Positions 33,551-42,328 are shown, counted from the first letter of the stretch. The stretch is 53,203 bases of DNA from Leucobacter soli (GCF_910593785.1 NZ_CAJVAP010000021.1:1-53203); one strand, 5' to 3'. Notes: generated from the sequence alone by a model not told the origin. Program-made: numbers and translations.

Positions 33551-33859
33551 GTGGTTTACGCAGTAGTGCGCACTAGCGGCCGGCAGGAGAAGGTCGAGGT
33601 CGGGTCGATCATCACGGTGAACCGCGTGTCGGGCGACGCCAAGGGCAAGCTCGAGCTGCCGGCGGTGCTGCTCGTCGACGGTGACACGGTCACCACCGAT
33701 GCGGCGGCTCTCGCCAAGGTCAAGGTCACGGCAGAGGTGCTCGACGACCTGCGCGGCCCGAAGATCGTGATCCAGCGCTACAAGAACAAGACCGGCTACA
33801 AGAGCCGTCAGGGCCACCGTCAGGACCTGACCCGGCTCAAGATCACCGGCATCAAGTAA
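33551..33859 (+). CDS. rplU: 50S ribosomal protein L21
   Basis: A 102-residue L21. It starts [17 protein letters not shown] and contains the conserved end [21 protein letters not shown] with the basic rRNA-binding stretch. GTG start preceded by GAGGAAAAGG. rpmA follows after 22 bases, the universal rplU-rpmA pairing. Confidence 0.97.
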   Translation: MVYAVVRTSGRQEKVEVGSIITVNRVSGDAKGKLELPAVLLVDGDTVTTDAAALAKVKVTAEVLDDLRGPKIVIQRYKNKTGYKSRQGHRQDLTRLKITGIK

Positions 33860-33881
33860 CCCCGCCGAAGGAGACACTCAG

Positions 33882-34136
33882 ATGGCACACAAGAAGGGTG
33901 CGAGCTCGACTCGCAACGGTCGTGACTCGAACGCTCAGCGCCTCGGCGTGAAGCGCTTCGGCGGTCAGCAGGTCAACGCGGGCGAGATCCTCGTCCGCCA
34001 GCGCGGGACGCATTTCCACCCGGGCGCGAACGTGGGACGCGGTGGCGATGACACGCTGTTCGCTCTCGCCGCCGGCGCGGTGGAGTTCGGCGCGAAGGGC
34101 GGCCGCAAGGTCGTCAACGTGGTGGCCGCTGCCTGA
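33882..34136 (+). CDS. rpmA: 50S ribosomal protein L27
   Basis: An 84-residue L27 with [20 protein letters not shown], whose N-terminal arm reaches the peptidyl transferase centre, and [21 protein letters not shown]. There is no N-terminal cleavage extension of the Firmicutes type. A nested hairpin terminator follows directly; obg and proB come next. Confidence 0.97.
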   Translation: MAHKKGASSTRNGRDSNAQRLGVKRFGGQQVNAGEILVRQRGTHFHPGANVGRGGDDTLFALAAGAVEFGAKGGRKVVNVVAAA

Positions 34137-34183
34137 TACGGCATGCGACGGCGAGGCGGGCTTCGGCTCGCCTTTTGCCGTAT
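34136..34183 (+). terminator. nested hairpin terminator between rpmA and obg
   Basis: An inner stem AGGCGGGC/GCTCGCCT (34154-34161 with 34166-34173, one G-U) has a TTCG tetraloop and is followed by TTT. An outer perfect 8-bp stem, ATACGGCA/TGCCGTAT (34136-34143 with 34176-34183), encloses it. The outer stem could close only after the T-run is transcribed. It probably reduces transcription from L21/L27 into obg. Confidence 0.85.
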
Positions 34184-34231
34184 ACGGGGAAGTTTCGGCG
34201 AACAGGGACGGATAGAGGAGCAGGACCGAGC

Positions 34232-35737
34232 ATGGTGACCTTCGTCGACCAGGTGCAAGTGCACCTCCAGGCGGGTCGGGGCGGCAATGGCTGCGTCTCG
34301 GTCAAACGCGAGAAGTTCAAGCCCCTGGCGGGCCCTGACGGCGGGAACGGCGGCCACGGCGGTGACATCGTGCTTCTGGCGGATCCCCAGGTCACGACGC
34401 TCCTCGACTTCCACCGTCGGCCGCATCGCAATGCCGAGAACGGCGGCTTCGGCATGGGCGACTTCCGTGCCGGGACGAACGGCGAGGAGATGCTCCTGAG
34501 CGTCCCCATCGGCACCGTGGTGAAGGATGCCCTGGGGGAGACCCTGATCGACCTGACCGAGCCGGGCACCCGCTTCGTCGCTGCCAAGGGAGGGCTCGGC
34601 GGGCTCGGCAACGCGGCTCTGGCGAGCACCAAGCGCAAGGCCCCTGGCTTCGCCCTGCTCGGCACCGAGGGCTGGTCGGGATCGGTGACCCTGGAGCTCA
34701 AGACGATCGCCGATGTCGCGCTCGTCGGCTACCCGTCGGCCGGCAAGTCGAGTCTCATCGCCGCGCTCAGCGCCGCGCGTCCCAAGATCGCCGACTACCC
34801 GTTCACCACGCTGCAGCCGAACCTCGGCGTGGTGCAGGTCGCCGACCACCGCTTCACGGTCGCCGACGTACCCGGTCTGATCGAGGGCGCGAGCGAGGGC
34901 AAGGGGCTCGGCCTCGACTTCCTGCGTCACGTGGAGCGCTGCAGCGCGCTGCTGCACGTGCTCGACTGCGCCACGCTCGAGCCCGGGCGGGATCCGCTCA
35001 CCGACCTCGAGGTGATCCGCCGGGAGCTCGCCGCCTACCCCGTGCCGGAGGGCCAGCTCCCGCTGCTGGAGCGCCCCCAGCTGATCGCTCTGAACAAGAT
35101 CGACGTGCCCGAGGCGGCCGAGCTCGCGGCCTTCGTGCGCCCCGAGCTCGAGGCCATGGGTTTCCGGGTCTTCGAGATCTCGACGGTCTCGCACGCGGGG
35201 CTGCGCGAGCTGAGCTTCGCACTCGCAGAACTCGTCGAGACCCATCGCGCGCAGACCGTCGCCGAGGCCGAGGACCGCCCGCGCGTCGTCCTGCGTCCGC
35301 GCGCCGTCGACGACGGCGGGTTTCGCATCCTCGCAGAGGGCGGCACCTACGGCACCGTGTACCGGGTGCTCGGAGAGAAGCCCGAACGGTGGGTGGAGCA
35401 GACGGACTTCGCCAACGACGAGGCCGTGGGCTACCTCGCGGACCGCCTGCAGAAGATCGGCATCGACGACGCGCTCGTGAAGGCCGGGGCGACCGCCGGA
35501 GCGACGGTCGTCATCGGACCGGGCGCCGGTGTGGTCTTCGACTGGGAGCCGACCATGACGAGCGCCGCCGAGGTGCAGATGGGTGCGCGCGGATCGGATC
35601 AGCGCGTCGATCAATCGGGCCGCCGCACGAGCAAGGAGCGACGCGAGGAGTACCACGAGCGGATGGATGCGAAGGCCGAGGCCCGGGCCGAACTGGATCG
35701 GGAGCGCAAGGCCGGCCTGTGGCGGGAGGAGTCGTGA
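34232..35737 (+). CDS. obg: Obg family GTPase (CgtA)
   Basis: Ribosome-assembly and stress-response GTPase of 501 residues. The Gly-rich Obg fold (about 1-160) includes [20 protein letters not shown]. The G domain has [15 protein letters not shown] (G1), [11 protein letters not shown] (switch I), [20 protein letters not shown] (G3/switch II) and NKID (G4). The C-terminal OCT domain (about 350-435) is present, followed by a charged tail rich in Arg/Glu. I chose the ATG at 34232, which follows GAGGAG and starts the conserved [14 protein letters not shown]; the open frame extends 19 codons further. It ends overlapping proB by 4 bases. Confidence 0.96.
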   Translation: MVTFVDQVQVHLQAGRGGNGCVSVKREKFKPLAGPDGGNGGHGGDIVLLADPQVTTLLDFHRRPHRNAENGGFGMGDFRAGTNGEEMLLSVPIGTVVKDALGETLIDLTEPGTRFVAAKGGLGGLGNAALASTKRKAPGFALLGTEGWSGSVTLELKTIADVALVGYPSAGKSSLIAALSAARPKIADYPFTTLQPNLGVVQVADHRFTVADVPGLIEGASEGKGLGLDFLRHVERCSALLHVLDCATLEPGRDPLTDLEVIRRELAAYPVPEGQLPLLERPQLIALNKIDVPEAAELAAFVRPELEAMGFRVFEISTVSHAGLRELSFALAELVETHRAQTVAEAEDRPRVVLRPRAVDDGGFRILAEGGTYGTVYRVLGEKPERWVEQTDFANDEAVGYLADRLQKIGIDDALVKAGATAGATVVIGPGAGVVFDWEPTMTSAAEVQMGARGSDQRVDQSGRRTSKERREEYHERMDAKAEARAELDRERKAGLWREES

Positions 35738-36519
35738 CCGAGTCGCAGCCCCCCAGGTTCGCAGGCAAGCGCGTCGTCGTGAAGGTCGGATCCTCTTCGG
35801 TGAGCGGCGACAACGCCGCGCAGATTCCGAGCCTCGTCGACTCCCTCGCCAGGCTCCACCGCACCGGCGGCGAGGTCATCCTCGTCTCGAGCGGAGCGAT
35901 CGCCACCGGCGTGCCGTTCATGCGTCTCGACGTCCGCCCCGACGATCTCGCGACGCAGCAGGCCGCGGCCGCAGTCGGGCAGAACATCCTCGTCGGCCGG
36001 TACCAGCGCGCGCTGAGCGTGCACGACATCATCGCCGGCCAGGTCCTCCTGACCGCGAACGACATGGAGAACCCGACCCACCGGGACAATGCGAAGCGCG
36101 CGATCGTCCGTCTGCTGCAGCTCGGGATCCTGCCGATCATCAACGAGAACGACACGGTCGCCACTCACGAGATCCGATTCGGCGACAACGATCGGCTGGC
36201 AGCGCTCGTCGCGCGGCTGGTCGGTGCGGATCACCTGGTCCTCCTCTCCGACGTCGATGCGCTCTACACCGCGCCGCCGAACGTCGCCGGTGCGACCCGC
36301 ATCGCTCGCGTGCCCTTCGGGGACGAGCTCGCCGGAGTCGAGATCGGTGCGACGCAATCGGGCTGGGGGACCGGAGGGGCCGCCACCAAGGTCCAGGCGG
36401 CTCGGCTCGCGGCGGAAGCCGGCACAGAGGTCCTGCTGACCGAGACGCGACTGTTCGCCGAGCTGCTCGACGGGGAGGCGCACGGCACGGTGTTCGAGGC
36501 CGCTGCAGGCGCTCACTAG
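35734..36519 (+). CDS. proB: glutamate 5-kinase, short form
   Basis: First step of proline synthesis: ATP-dependent phosphorylation of glutamate. The 261-residue amino-acid-kinase fold shows [58 protein letters not shown] and the [15 protein letters not shown] phosphate region. The C-terminal PUA domain of E. coli ProB (367 residues) is missing. The GTG start overlaps the obg stop (GTGA), so it is coupled to obg, a common actinobacterial arrangement. proA follows after 48 bases with its own -10 box. Confidence 0.95.
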   Translation: MTESQPPRFAGKRVVVKVGSSSVSGDNAAQIPSLVDSLARLHRTGGEVILVSSGAIATGVPFMRLDVRPDDLATQQAAAAVGQNILVGRYQRALSVHDIIAGQVLLTANDMENPTHRDNAKRAIVRLLQLGILPIINENDTVATHEIRFGDNDRLAALVARLVGADHLVLLSDVDALYTAPPNVAGATRIARVPFGDELAGVEIGATQSGWGTGGAATKVQAARLAAEAGTEVLLTETRLFAELLDGEAHGTVFEAAAGAH

Positions 36520-36554
36520 GGCAGGTCCTCGCCGTCGGACACTGCGGCATACCC

Positions 36555-36560
36555 TAGGCT
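36555..36560 (+). promoter_or_regulatory. -10 box for proA, probably leaderless
   Basis: TAGGCT ends seven bases before the ATG at 36568. The gap GGAAGGT could also serve as a weak ribosome binding site. Confidence 0.45.
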
Positions 36561-36567
36561 GGAAGGT

Positions 36568-37818
36568 ATGAGTACCGACGCCTTCACCGATCGTCTCGAG
36601 CGTGCGCGCACCGCCGCACGGGGCCTCGCGACCGCGACCACCGGTCAGAAGAACGCGGCGCTGGCCGCGATCGCCGACGCGATCGAGGCCGGGATCCCGC
36701 AGGTGGTCGAGGCGAACCGCCTCGACCTGGAGCGGGGGCGGGAATCCGGTCTCGAGGAAGGCCTCCTCGACCGTCTGCTCCTCGACGATTCTCGCCTGCG
36801 CGGGCTCGCCGCCGCCGTGCGAGACGTCATCTCGCTCGCCGATCCGATCGGCGAGGTGGTCCGTGGCAGCACGATGGCGAACGGCATGCAGATCACCCAG
36901 GTACGGGTGCCCTTCGGCGTGATCGGCGCCATCTACGAGGCGCGTCCCAATGTCACCGTGGATATCGCCTCGCTCGCGCTCAAGAGCGGGAACGGGGTCG
37001 TCCTGCGCGGGGGGACCGCAGCCGAGCAGTCGAACCGGGTGCTCGTCCAGTTGATCCAGCGGGCGGTCACCGGCGTCGGCCTCGACGGCGAGGCGGTGCA
37101 GACGATCGACGAGTTCGGCCGCGACGGCGCGAATCGCCTGATGCGCGCCCGAGGCTACATCGACGTGCTGATCCCTCGCGGGTCCGCCAACCTCATCTCC
37201 ACGGTGGTGCGGGAATCGACGGTTCCGGTCATAGAGACGGGATCCGGCATCGTGCACGTCTTCGTCGACGCCAGCGCCGATGAGGAGAAGGCCGCCGCGA
37301 TCGTTCGGAACGCGAAGACGCATCGCCCGAGCGTCTGCAACGCCGCCGAGACGCTGCTCGTGCACCGGGAGTGCGCCGACCGCCTCCTGCCGCGGCTGGC
37401 GGCGGACCTGATCGACGCCGGCGTCCTCCTCCACGGCGACGAGCGGACTCGTGAACTCGCGGAGGGCATCCTCGCCGCGGATGATGAGACCTGGGCCACC
37501 GAGCACCTCGCGCTCGAGATGGGCGTGAAAGTCGTCGACTCCCTCGACGAGGCCCTCGCGCATATCGAACGCTTCTCCACCCGGCATACCGAGTCGATCG
37601 TGACGGAGAACTACGACAACGCGCAGCGCTTCCTCGCCGAGGTCGACTCCGCCGTGGTGATGGTCAACGCGTCCACCCGGTTCACCGATGGCGGGGAGTT
37701 CGGCTTCGGCGCCGAGGTCGGCATCTCGACGCAGAAGCTCCACGCGCGCGGTCCCATGGGCCTGGCCGAGCTCACCAGCACCAAGTGGCTCGTGCGCGGC
37801 AGCGGGCAGATCCGCTGA
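36568..37818 (+). CDS. proA: gamma-glutamyl phosphate reductase
   Basis: Second step of proline synthesis: NADPH reduction of glutamyl phosphate to glutamate semialdehyde. The 416-residue aldehyde-dehydrogenase-like protein has VRVPFGVIGAIYEARPNVTVD, LKSGNGVVLRGG, the catalytic cysteine in HRPSVCNAAETLLVH (about residue 257) and the C-terminal NASTRFTDGGEFGFGAEVGI. Length and motifs are normal. It follows proB; a perfect 9-bp hairpin follows its stop. Confidence 0.97.
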   Translation: MSTDAFTDRLERARTAARGLATATTGQKNAALAAIADAIEAGIPQVVEANRLDLERGRESGLEEGLLDRLLLDDSRLRGLAAAVRDVISLADPIGEVVRGSTMANGMQITQVRVPFGVIGAIYEARPNVTVDIASLALKSGNGVVLRGGTAAEQSNRVLVQLIQRAVTGVGLDGEAVQTIDEFGRDGANRLMRARGYIDVLIPRGSANLISTVVRESTVPVIETGSGIVHVFVDASADEEKAAAIVRNAKTHRPSVCNAAETLLVHRECADRLLPRLAADLIDAGVLLHGDERTRELAEGILAADDETWATEHLALEMGVKVVDSLDEALAHIERFSTRHTESIVTENYDNAQRFLAEVDSAVVMVNASTRFTDGGEFGFGAEVGISTQKLHARGPMGLAELTSTKWLVRGSGQIR

Positions 37819-37824
37819 CACCGG

Positions 37825-37849
37825 CCGGGGCGGCGCCGTTCCGCCCCGG
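37825..37849 (+). terminator. GC-rich hairpin after proA
   Basis: CCGGGGCGG pairs perfectly with CCGCCCCGG around CGCCGTT, beginning six bases after the proA stop. There is no T-run. Confidence 0.55.
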
Positions 37850-37857
37850 GATACCGC

Positions 37858-37863
37858 TAGACT
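37858..37863 (+). promoter_or_regulatory. -10 box for the small membrane protein and nadD operon
   Basis: TAGACT lies 37 bases before the ATG at 37901. The leader contains CGGAG as a ribosome binding site. Confidence 0.4.
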
Positions 37864-37900
37864 GAGACCGTTCGTTCACCGTAAGGATGCCGGAGTACTG

Positions 37901-38116
37901 ATGTCTGTTTTCGCCACTGCTGTTCTCGCCTCGGAAGAGGGCAGCCACGTCGTCAACGAGCTGATCTTCCCTGCGCCCGTCTTCGGCGCCATCGTGCTCG
38001 CCCTGTTCGTGGTGCTCGCCGGAGTGACGTTCTCGTTCCGCGATGTCGCCAACCGCCATGCCGAGAAGGCCGAGGCGTACGCGCGCGAGCACGGTGAAGA
38101 CGCGCCGCGTCACTGA
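37901..38116 (+). CDS. small single-pass membrane protein, 71 residues
   Basis: One transmembrane helix (about residues 25-45, [20 protein letters not shown]) with a short periplasmic N-terminus and a charged C-terminus ([20 protein letters not shown]). I do not recognise a named family; similar small proteins sit before nadD in related actinobacteria as far as I recall. The ATG has CGGAG six bases upstream. nadD starts four bases after its stop, so it heads a tight operon with nadD, the acidic membrane protein and rsfS. Function unknown. Confidence 0.75.
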   Translation: MSVFATAVLASEEGSHVVNELIFPAPVFGAIVLALFVVLAGVTFSFRDVANRHAEKAEAYAREHGEDAPRH

Positions 38117-38120
38117 CCCC

Positions 38121-38729
38121 ATGACGACCACCCGCAGACGTCGGGTCGGTGTGATGGGCGGCACATTCGATCCGATCCATCACGGCCACCTGGTAGCCGC
38201 GAGCGAGGTTGCTCAGAGCTTCGACCTCGACGAGGTGCTCTTCGTGCCCACGGGCCGACCCTGGCAGAAGAGCAACGTCAGCGACAGCGAGCATCGGTAT
38301 CTGATGACGGTGATCGCCACGGCCTCGAACCCCCGCTTCCGGGTCAGCCGGGTGGACATCGACCGCGAGGGCCTCACCTACACGGTGGACACGCTGCGCG
38401 ACCTGCGGGCTCACATGCCCGATGCCGACCTCTTCTTCATCTCCGGCGCCGACGCCGTCGCTCAGATCTTCGGATGGAAGGACGTCGAGGAGATCTGGGA
38501 TCTGGCTCACTTCATCGCCGTCTCACGGCCGGGGCATGAACTCTCGCTTTCGGGATTGTCCGGCGAGCACGTAAGCTTGTTGGAAGTTCCCGCTCTGGCG
38601 ATCTCATCGACGGACTGCCGCAGTCGCGTCGCTCGCGGTTACCCCGTGTGGTACCTGGTGCCGGACGGGGTGGTGCAGTACATCGCCAAGCATGACCTGT
38701 ACGCCGACGGAAGTGAAGACGACGCATGA
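38121..38729 (+). CDS. nadD: nicotinate-nucleotide adenylyltransferase
   Basis: Adenylates nicotinate mononucleotide in NAD synthesis. The 202-residue protein has [19 protein letters not shown] (nucleotidyltransferase (H/T)xGH motif), [24 protein letters not shown] and the [10 protein letters not shown] version of the ISSTxIR motif. Start ATG at 38121 is the first one giving the Rossmann strand; the open frame extends 26 codons upstream into the previous gene. It overlaps the next gene by 4 bases. Confidence 0.95.
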   Translation: MTTTRRRRVGVMGGTFDPIHHGHLVAASEVAQSFDLDEVLFVPTGRPWQKSNVSDSEHRYLMTVIATASNPRFRVSRVDIDREGLTYTVDTLRDLRAHMPDADLFFISGADAVAQIFGWKDVEEIWDLAHFIAVSRPGHELSLSGLSGEHVSLLEVPALAISSTDCRSRVARGYPVWYLVPDGVVQYIAKHDLYADGSEDDA

Positions 38730-40102
38730 GTGAACTCGAACAGGATCGTCCGCTCACACGACGCGAGCGGCGGCTGCTCGAGATGGTGGCAACCGGCGCG
38801 GTCCCGACGGTTGAGGCCGCCGCCGAGCAGGTGCGCGAGACGGCGTCCCCGGAGGGGAGCGCGCCCGAGGCCCTCGAAGTCGACGACATCGAGATCGATC
38901 CACTCGACGAGGATGGGCGGCCGCGCACACGTCGTGAACTGCGCGCGTTGCGAGAGCAGGCACTCGCCGAGCGCGCTCGGGCCGCGGAGGCGGCGGCGAG
39001 CGAGCAGGAATCTGCGGCTGAGCCGGCAGTAGACGCGGTCCCGGAGGCCGATGCGGAGCCGGAGGCGGTTGCCGAACCGGAGTCGGTTGCGGATCCAGAG
39101 CCCGATGAGGAGCCGGAGGCAACGCAGGAAGCGACGCCGCTGGAGACCGATACGGTCGCCGACGACGCGGTGGACCGGTCTGCGGACGCTGCGGGCGGGG
39201 AGCTCGAATCGGATGCGGGCGAGGACACGGTCGAGGAGGGTGGCGAGGAGCCGACGTCTCCGGTGGTCGACCCGCTGCCTGCGGATGAGTTCGTCGACGA
39301 GCCCCTGGAAGCCACGCAGCCGTTCTCGCTCGAGGATCTTCGCGAGCTGGACGTCGAGTCCGCCGGTGAGTCCGGTGCCAGTGGGGCCGATGCCGTCGTC
39401 GAAGCGGCGGCGGACGCTGCCCCTGCTACCGCGGATGCCTCCGAGCCTCGTGATGCTCGAGATGCGGATGCAGTCGTCGAGTCCGCTCCGGATCCGAGGT
39501 CAGCGCCCGCTGAGGAGCCCGCCGCGGAGGAATCAGCGCCGGCCTATTCCTTCCCCGACATCACGCCGCTCGACGACCAGGTGTCCGTGTTCGACGATCC
39601 GACGGTGCGCACGGTCGGTTCTTCGAGCCCCGCCGGCTCCCCGGAGGAGAACGGCGATTTCGATGAGCTGATCTCGCGGGCGGTGGCACAGGAGAGCGCC
39701 ACCACCACGACGAATGCCTCGGCACTGATCCTGCCCAATCTTCCCGACACCGGCGACCTCAGCGGTCCGCTCGGCGGAACCGGAGAGCTGTTCGTGACCG
39801 GATCGATCTCGCTGCCGAAGTCGGTCGGCGAGACCGGTGGACATGTGCCGGTGAGCGACGTCGAGGCCGATCATCTCGAGGAGATGGGGTTCGACGCCCT
39901 GCCGGCGACGAGCAATCCGATCCTGCCGGTCTCCGCATCACGGGCGGTGAGCGCGGTGAGCACCTCGCAGTCGGCTGCGGTCGAGCAGGAGACCAAGGAG
40001 AAGAGCAAGCTTCCGCTGGTCCTCATCGTCACCGGTGGCGGCCTCGTGGTCGCGGTCGGCGCCCTGTTGATCTGGGGCGCGAGTTCGGGGATGTTCGGAT
40101 GA
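38726..40102 (+). CDS. acidic protein with C-terminal membrane anchor, 458 residues
   Basis: No recognised enzymatic domain. The N-terminal 100 residues carry two similar basic motifs, [10 protein letters not shown] and [12 protein letters not shown]. Then comes a very acidic Glu/Asp/Ala/Pro low-complexity region (about 100-290), an ordered-looking Ser/Thr/Gly segment (about 300-395), and a single transmembrane helix near the end (about 428-450, [23 protein letters not shown]). This topology suggests a cytoplasmic domain tail-anchored in the membrane. It is translationally coupled to nadD and rsfS by ATGA overlaps on both sides, so it is made with them. Its function is unknown. Confidence 0.8.
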   Translation: MSELEQDRPLTRRERRLLEMVATGAVPTVEAAAEQVRETASPEGSAPEALEVDDIEIDPLDEDGRPRTRRELRALREQALAERARAAEAAASEQESAAEPAVDAVPEADAEPEAVAEPESVADPEPDEEPEATQEATPLETDTVADDAVDRSADAAGGELESDAGEDTVEEGGEEPTSPVVDPLPADEFVDEPLEATQPFSLEDLRELDVESAGESGASGADAVVEAAADAAPATADASEPRDARDADAVVESAPDPRSAPAEEPAAEESAPAYSFPDITPLDDQVSVFDDPTVRTVGSSSPAGSPEENGDFDELISRAVAQESATTTTNASALILPNLPDTGDLSGPLGGTGELFVTGSISLPKSVGETGGHVPVSDVEADHLEEMGFDALPATSNPILPVSASRAVSAVSTSQSAAVEQETKEKSKLPLVLIVTGGGLVVAVGALLIWGASSGMFG

Positions 40103-42294
40103 CCGGGGAGACCGTGCCGCTGCCGTTGTCGGATCAGCTGGAGATCGCCGTGCGCCAGGCGGACGCCAAAGGTGCGACGGCCCCGATCGCGATTCGGGTG
40201 GGGGACCTGTTCCCGCTCGCGGATGCGTTCCTCGTTCTGAGCGGTGGCGTCGAGCGCAACGTGCAGGCCATCTCCGACGCTGTCGAGGACGGACTGAACG
40301 CTGCGGGCGTGCGCACCATTCGTCGTGAGGGGCGCGAGAGCGGGCGCTGGGTTCTGCTCGACTTCGGCGATCTGATCGTGCACGTGTTCCACCAGGAGGA
40401 GCGAGAGTTCTACCAGCTGGAGCGCCTCTGGAAGGACTGCCCGCTCATCGACGTGGCCCCGATTCTGCAGGCGGCGCACGCCGCGGCGGACGCCGCCGAT
40501 TTGCGTGACCAACCCTGAAATGGTGTAGAGTAGAAGGGTTGTCGGGTGAGCATTCGCCCGACTTCCCGGGTCTGTGGCGCAGCTGGTAGCGCACCTGCAT
40601 GGCATGCAGGGGGTCAGGGGTTCGAGTCCCCTCAGATCCACCGCACGCACAAGGCTCGAACCCTTGCCAACGGAAACGTTGGTTGAGGTTCGGGCCTTGT
40701 GTGCGTCTGCGGCCCAGGTCAGCGCGTTGGCGTTGACCTGTGGATCGAGGAGCATCTCGAAGGGTCGGTTGTGCTCGACGCGCAGCTCGTTGTCTTCGTC
40801 GATGAAGACCTTGGTGAAGAACGCCTGATTGCACAGCCGCCGGTTGGTGTCGTCGCACCGGGTGTAGATGTCGGCGCAGTTGGCGAGCAGACCGAGCGCG
40901 TCGTCGAGGTGGGAGCGGGCGTCGGCGTAGTCGCCGTAGTGGGCGTCGATGCGGCGGGTCACTTGGTCGAGTTCGGCGACGATGCGGTCCTGTTCGCGCT
41001 TGAGCACTGAGAGCGGAATCGCGTCGGCGTAGTGCGCCTGCATGAGGCGGTCCTGCTCGCTTTCGAGCCGGTCGCGGTTGGTGGTGAGGCGTTCCAGTTC
41101 CTCGGTTTCGGCGGCCATGAGCCGGTCGAACTCGTGGTGGAGCATCCCCGCGAGCGCGTCCTGCTGGGCGGGCGTGATCTGGACGCGGGTGTAGTAGTCC
41201 TCGACGAGTTTCTCGACGTCTTCGATGAGCATCGCCTGGCGTGTGCAGTCGGTGCGCTTGGAGTGCCGGCCGGAGCACACGAAGTAGCAGTAGACGTTGC
41301 CGTGGCGGTTCTTCGCGTTGGAGACGATGAGTCGGGAGCCGCACTGGCCGCAGTGGATGGTGCCTTTGAGGTAGTGGCCGTGGACTTGGGTTGCCTCGAC
41401 GGCGCACTGGTGCGCGGTGAGCACGGACTGGACCTGGTACCAGACCTCGGCGGGCACGAGCGCCGGGTGGTTGCCCTTGTAGCGGGTGCCTCGGTAGACG
41501 ACATCGCCCTTGTAGTACGGGTTGGTCAGGAGGCGGTGGATGGTGGACACGGCCAGCGGCTTCGCCGGCCTCTTCGGCGTGGGCAGACTGCGCAGCCCCC
41601 GCGAGGTGAGTTCGTCGTGGAGTTGGCTGACGCTCCAGTTGCCCGAGGCGTAGGCCTTGAACGCCCATTCGATCATCGGTGCGCGCTCAGGATCGAGCTC
41701 GATGGTGCGGACTTCGCGCCCGAGCTCGTCGCGCTTGCGGACGTTCAGATACCCGATGGGTGCGCGCCCGTTCGTGCCGCCACCGATGGCCTTCTGCGTC
41801 ATGCCCTTGGCGACCTCGGTGGCGAGGTTGCGGGAGTAGAACTCGGCGATGGTGGACATGATTCCGTGCAGCAGCATCCCCGAAGGAGTCTCGTCGATGT
41901 TCTCCGACGCGGACACGAGCATCACCCCGCACTGTTGGAGTGCGAGGTGGATGCTCACATCGTCGGCGCGGTTGCGGGCGAGCCGGTCGACCTTGTGAAC
42001 GATGCAGTACGCGACCTTATTGGCCTTGACGTACTGGATCATCCGCATCAGCTCGGGCCGGTCGGACGACTTGGCTGAGGCTCCCGCGTCCACGAACTCC
42101 TCGACGATGCCGGCGCCGAGCTGTTCGGCCTTGCGCCTGGTCGCTTCGCGCTGGGCCGGGATCGAGAAGCCTTCGTCGGTGCCGCCCTTCTCTGCCTGCT
42201 CGCGGGTCGAGACTCGCAGGTAGGACACGGCGGCAGCCGCAGTCTTGGGCGGGTCGATGAGGCTGGCTGCCGGATCGTCGGCAATGGTGGTCAT
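39871..42294 (-). CDS. serine site-specific recombinase (element integrase), frame open past the element end
   Basis: The element-encoded part is about 550 residues. The catalytic resolvase domain has VSYLRVSTREQAEKGG (nucleophile Ser near 29) and VHKVDRLARNRADDVSIHLA. A recombinase domain follows, then a zinc ribbon (CGQCG ... CYFVCSGRHSKRTDC), then coiled-coil helices (about 380-470). This is the large serine recombinase layout that integrates and, with a directionality factor, excises elements. No stop codon occurs before the tRNA: the frame continues antisense across tRNA-Ala (RGLEPLTPC), rsfS and part of the acidic-protein gene to 39871, adding about 257 foreign residues. In the excised circle the C-terminus must differ. 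Start ATG at 42294 lies after a structured leader. Confidence 0.85.
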   Translation of the reverse strand: MTTIADDPAASLIDPPKTAAAAVSYLRVSTREQAEKGGTDEGFSIPAQREATRRKAEQLGAGIVEEFVDAGASAKSSDRPELMRMIQYVKANKVAYCIVHKVDRLARNRADDVSIHLALQQCGVMLVSASENIDETPSGMLLHGIMSTIAEFYSRNLATEVAKGMTQKAIGGGTNGRAPIGYLNVRKRDELGREVRTIELDPERAPMIEWAFKAYASGNWSVSQLHDELTSRGLRSLPTPKRPAKPLAVSTIHRLLTNPYYKGDVVYRGTRYKGNHPALVPAEVWYQVQSVLTAHQCAVEATQVHGHYLKGTIHCGQCGSRLIVSNAKNRHGNVYCYFVCSGRHSKRTDCTRQAMLIEDVEKLVEDYYTRVQITPAQQDALAGMLHHEFDRLMAAETEELERLTTNRDRLESEQDRLMQAHYADAIPLSVLKREQDRIVAELDQVTRRIDAHYGDYADARSHLDDALGLLANCADIYTRCDDTNRRLCNQAFFTKVFIDEDNELRVEHNRPFEMLLDPQVNANALTWAADAHKARTSTNVSVGKGSSLVRAVDLRGLEPLTPCMPCRCATSCATDPGSRANAHPTTLLLYTISGLVTQIGGVRRGVRRLQNRGHVDERAVLPEALQLVELSLLLVEHVHDQIAEVEQNPAPALAPLTTNGAHARSVQSVLDSVGDGLHVALDATAQNEERIREREQVPHPNRDRGRRTFGVRLAHGDLQLIRQRQRHGLPGHPNIPELAPQINRAPTATTRPPPVTMRTSGSLLFSLVSCSTAADCEVLTALTARDAETGRIGLLVAGRASNPISSR
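40099..40518 (+). CDS. rsfS: ribosomal silencing factor RsfS
   Basis: A 139-residue DUF143/Iojap protein that binds L14 and blocks 30S-50S joining in starved cells. It has the VRVGDLFPLADAFLVLSGG strand region, RNVQAISDAVEDGL, REGRESGRWVLLDFGDLIVHVF and the EREFYQLERLWKD motif. The ATG overlaps the preceding stop. The nadD-rsfS linkage is common in bacteria. The recombinase reading frame of the adjacent element runs antisense through this gene. Confidence 0.95.
   Translation: MTGETVPLPLSDQLEIAVRQADAKGATAPIAIRVGDLFPLADAFLVLSGGVERNVQAISDAVEDGLNAAGVRTIRREGRESGRWVLLDFGDLIVHVFHQEEREFYQLERLWKDCPLIDVAPILQAAHAAADAADLRDQP
40526..40531 (+). promoter_or_regulatory. -10 box for tRNA-Ala
   Basis: TAGAGT lies 36 bases before the tRNA. 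A possible TTGCGT -35 box is 19 bases upstream, at the end of rsfS. Confidence 0.35.
40568..40640 (+). tRNA. tRNA-Ala (anticodon GGC)
   Basis: Acceptor GGGTCTG pairs with CAGATCC (one G-U), D arm GCGCAGCTGGTAGCGC, anticodon stem CCTGC/GCAGG with loop ATGGCAT and anticodon GGC, T arm AGGGG-TTCGAGT-CCCCT, discriminator A. CCA is not encoded. Its 3' end is the insertion point of the mobile element that follows. The gene is intact after integration. Confidence 0.95.
40600..40643. other. probable attachment site (attL) at the 3' half of tRNA-Ala
   Basis: Element genes begin immediately after the tRNA 3' end and native genes end before it, so the crossover core lies in or next to the tRNA 3' half. 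The second copy expected at the other end of the element is not found in this window, so the exact core cannot be defined. Confidence 0.45.
40648..40701. repeat. long imperfect hairpin at the element end
   Basis: CACAAGGC pairs with GCCTTGTG, then T with G, then CGAACC with GGTTCG. After a 4-base internal loop, CCAACG pairs with CGTTGG around a GAAA tetraloop. It lies seven bases beyond the tRNA and within the recombinase frame. It may be a recombinase binding palindrome, a terminator for the tRNA, or both. Confidence 0.6.
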
Positions 42295-42328
42295 CGGGGG
42301 CTCACTCTCACGCGGTTCGACCCTCGCG

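Noticed and set aside
37887-37901. four-codon ORF (MPEY) ending at the start of the 71-residue gene
   Set aside because: Its GGAG is better explained as the ribosome binding site of the downstream ATG; too short to support.
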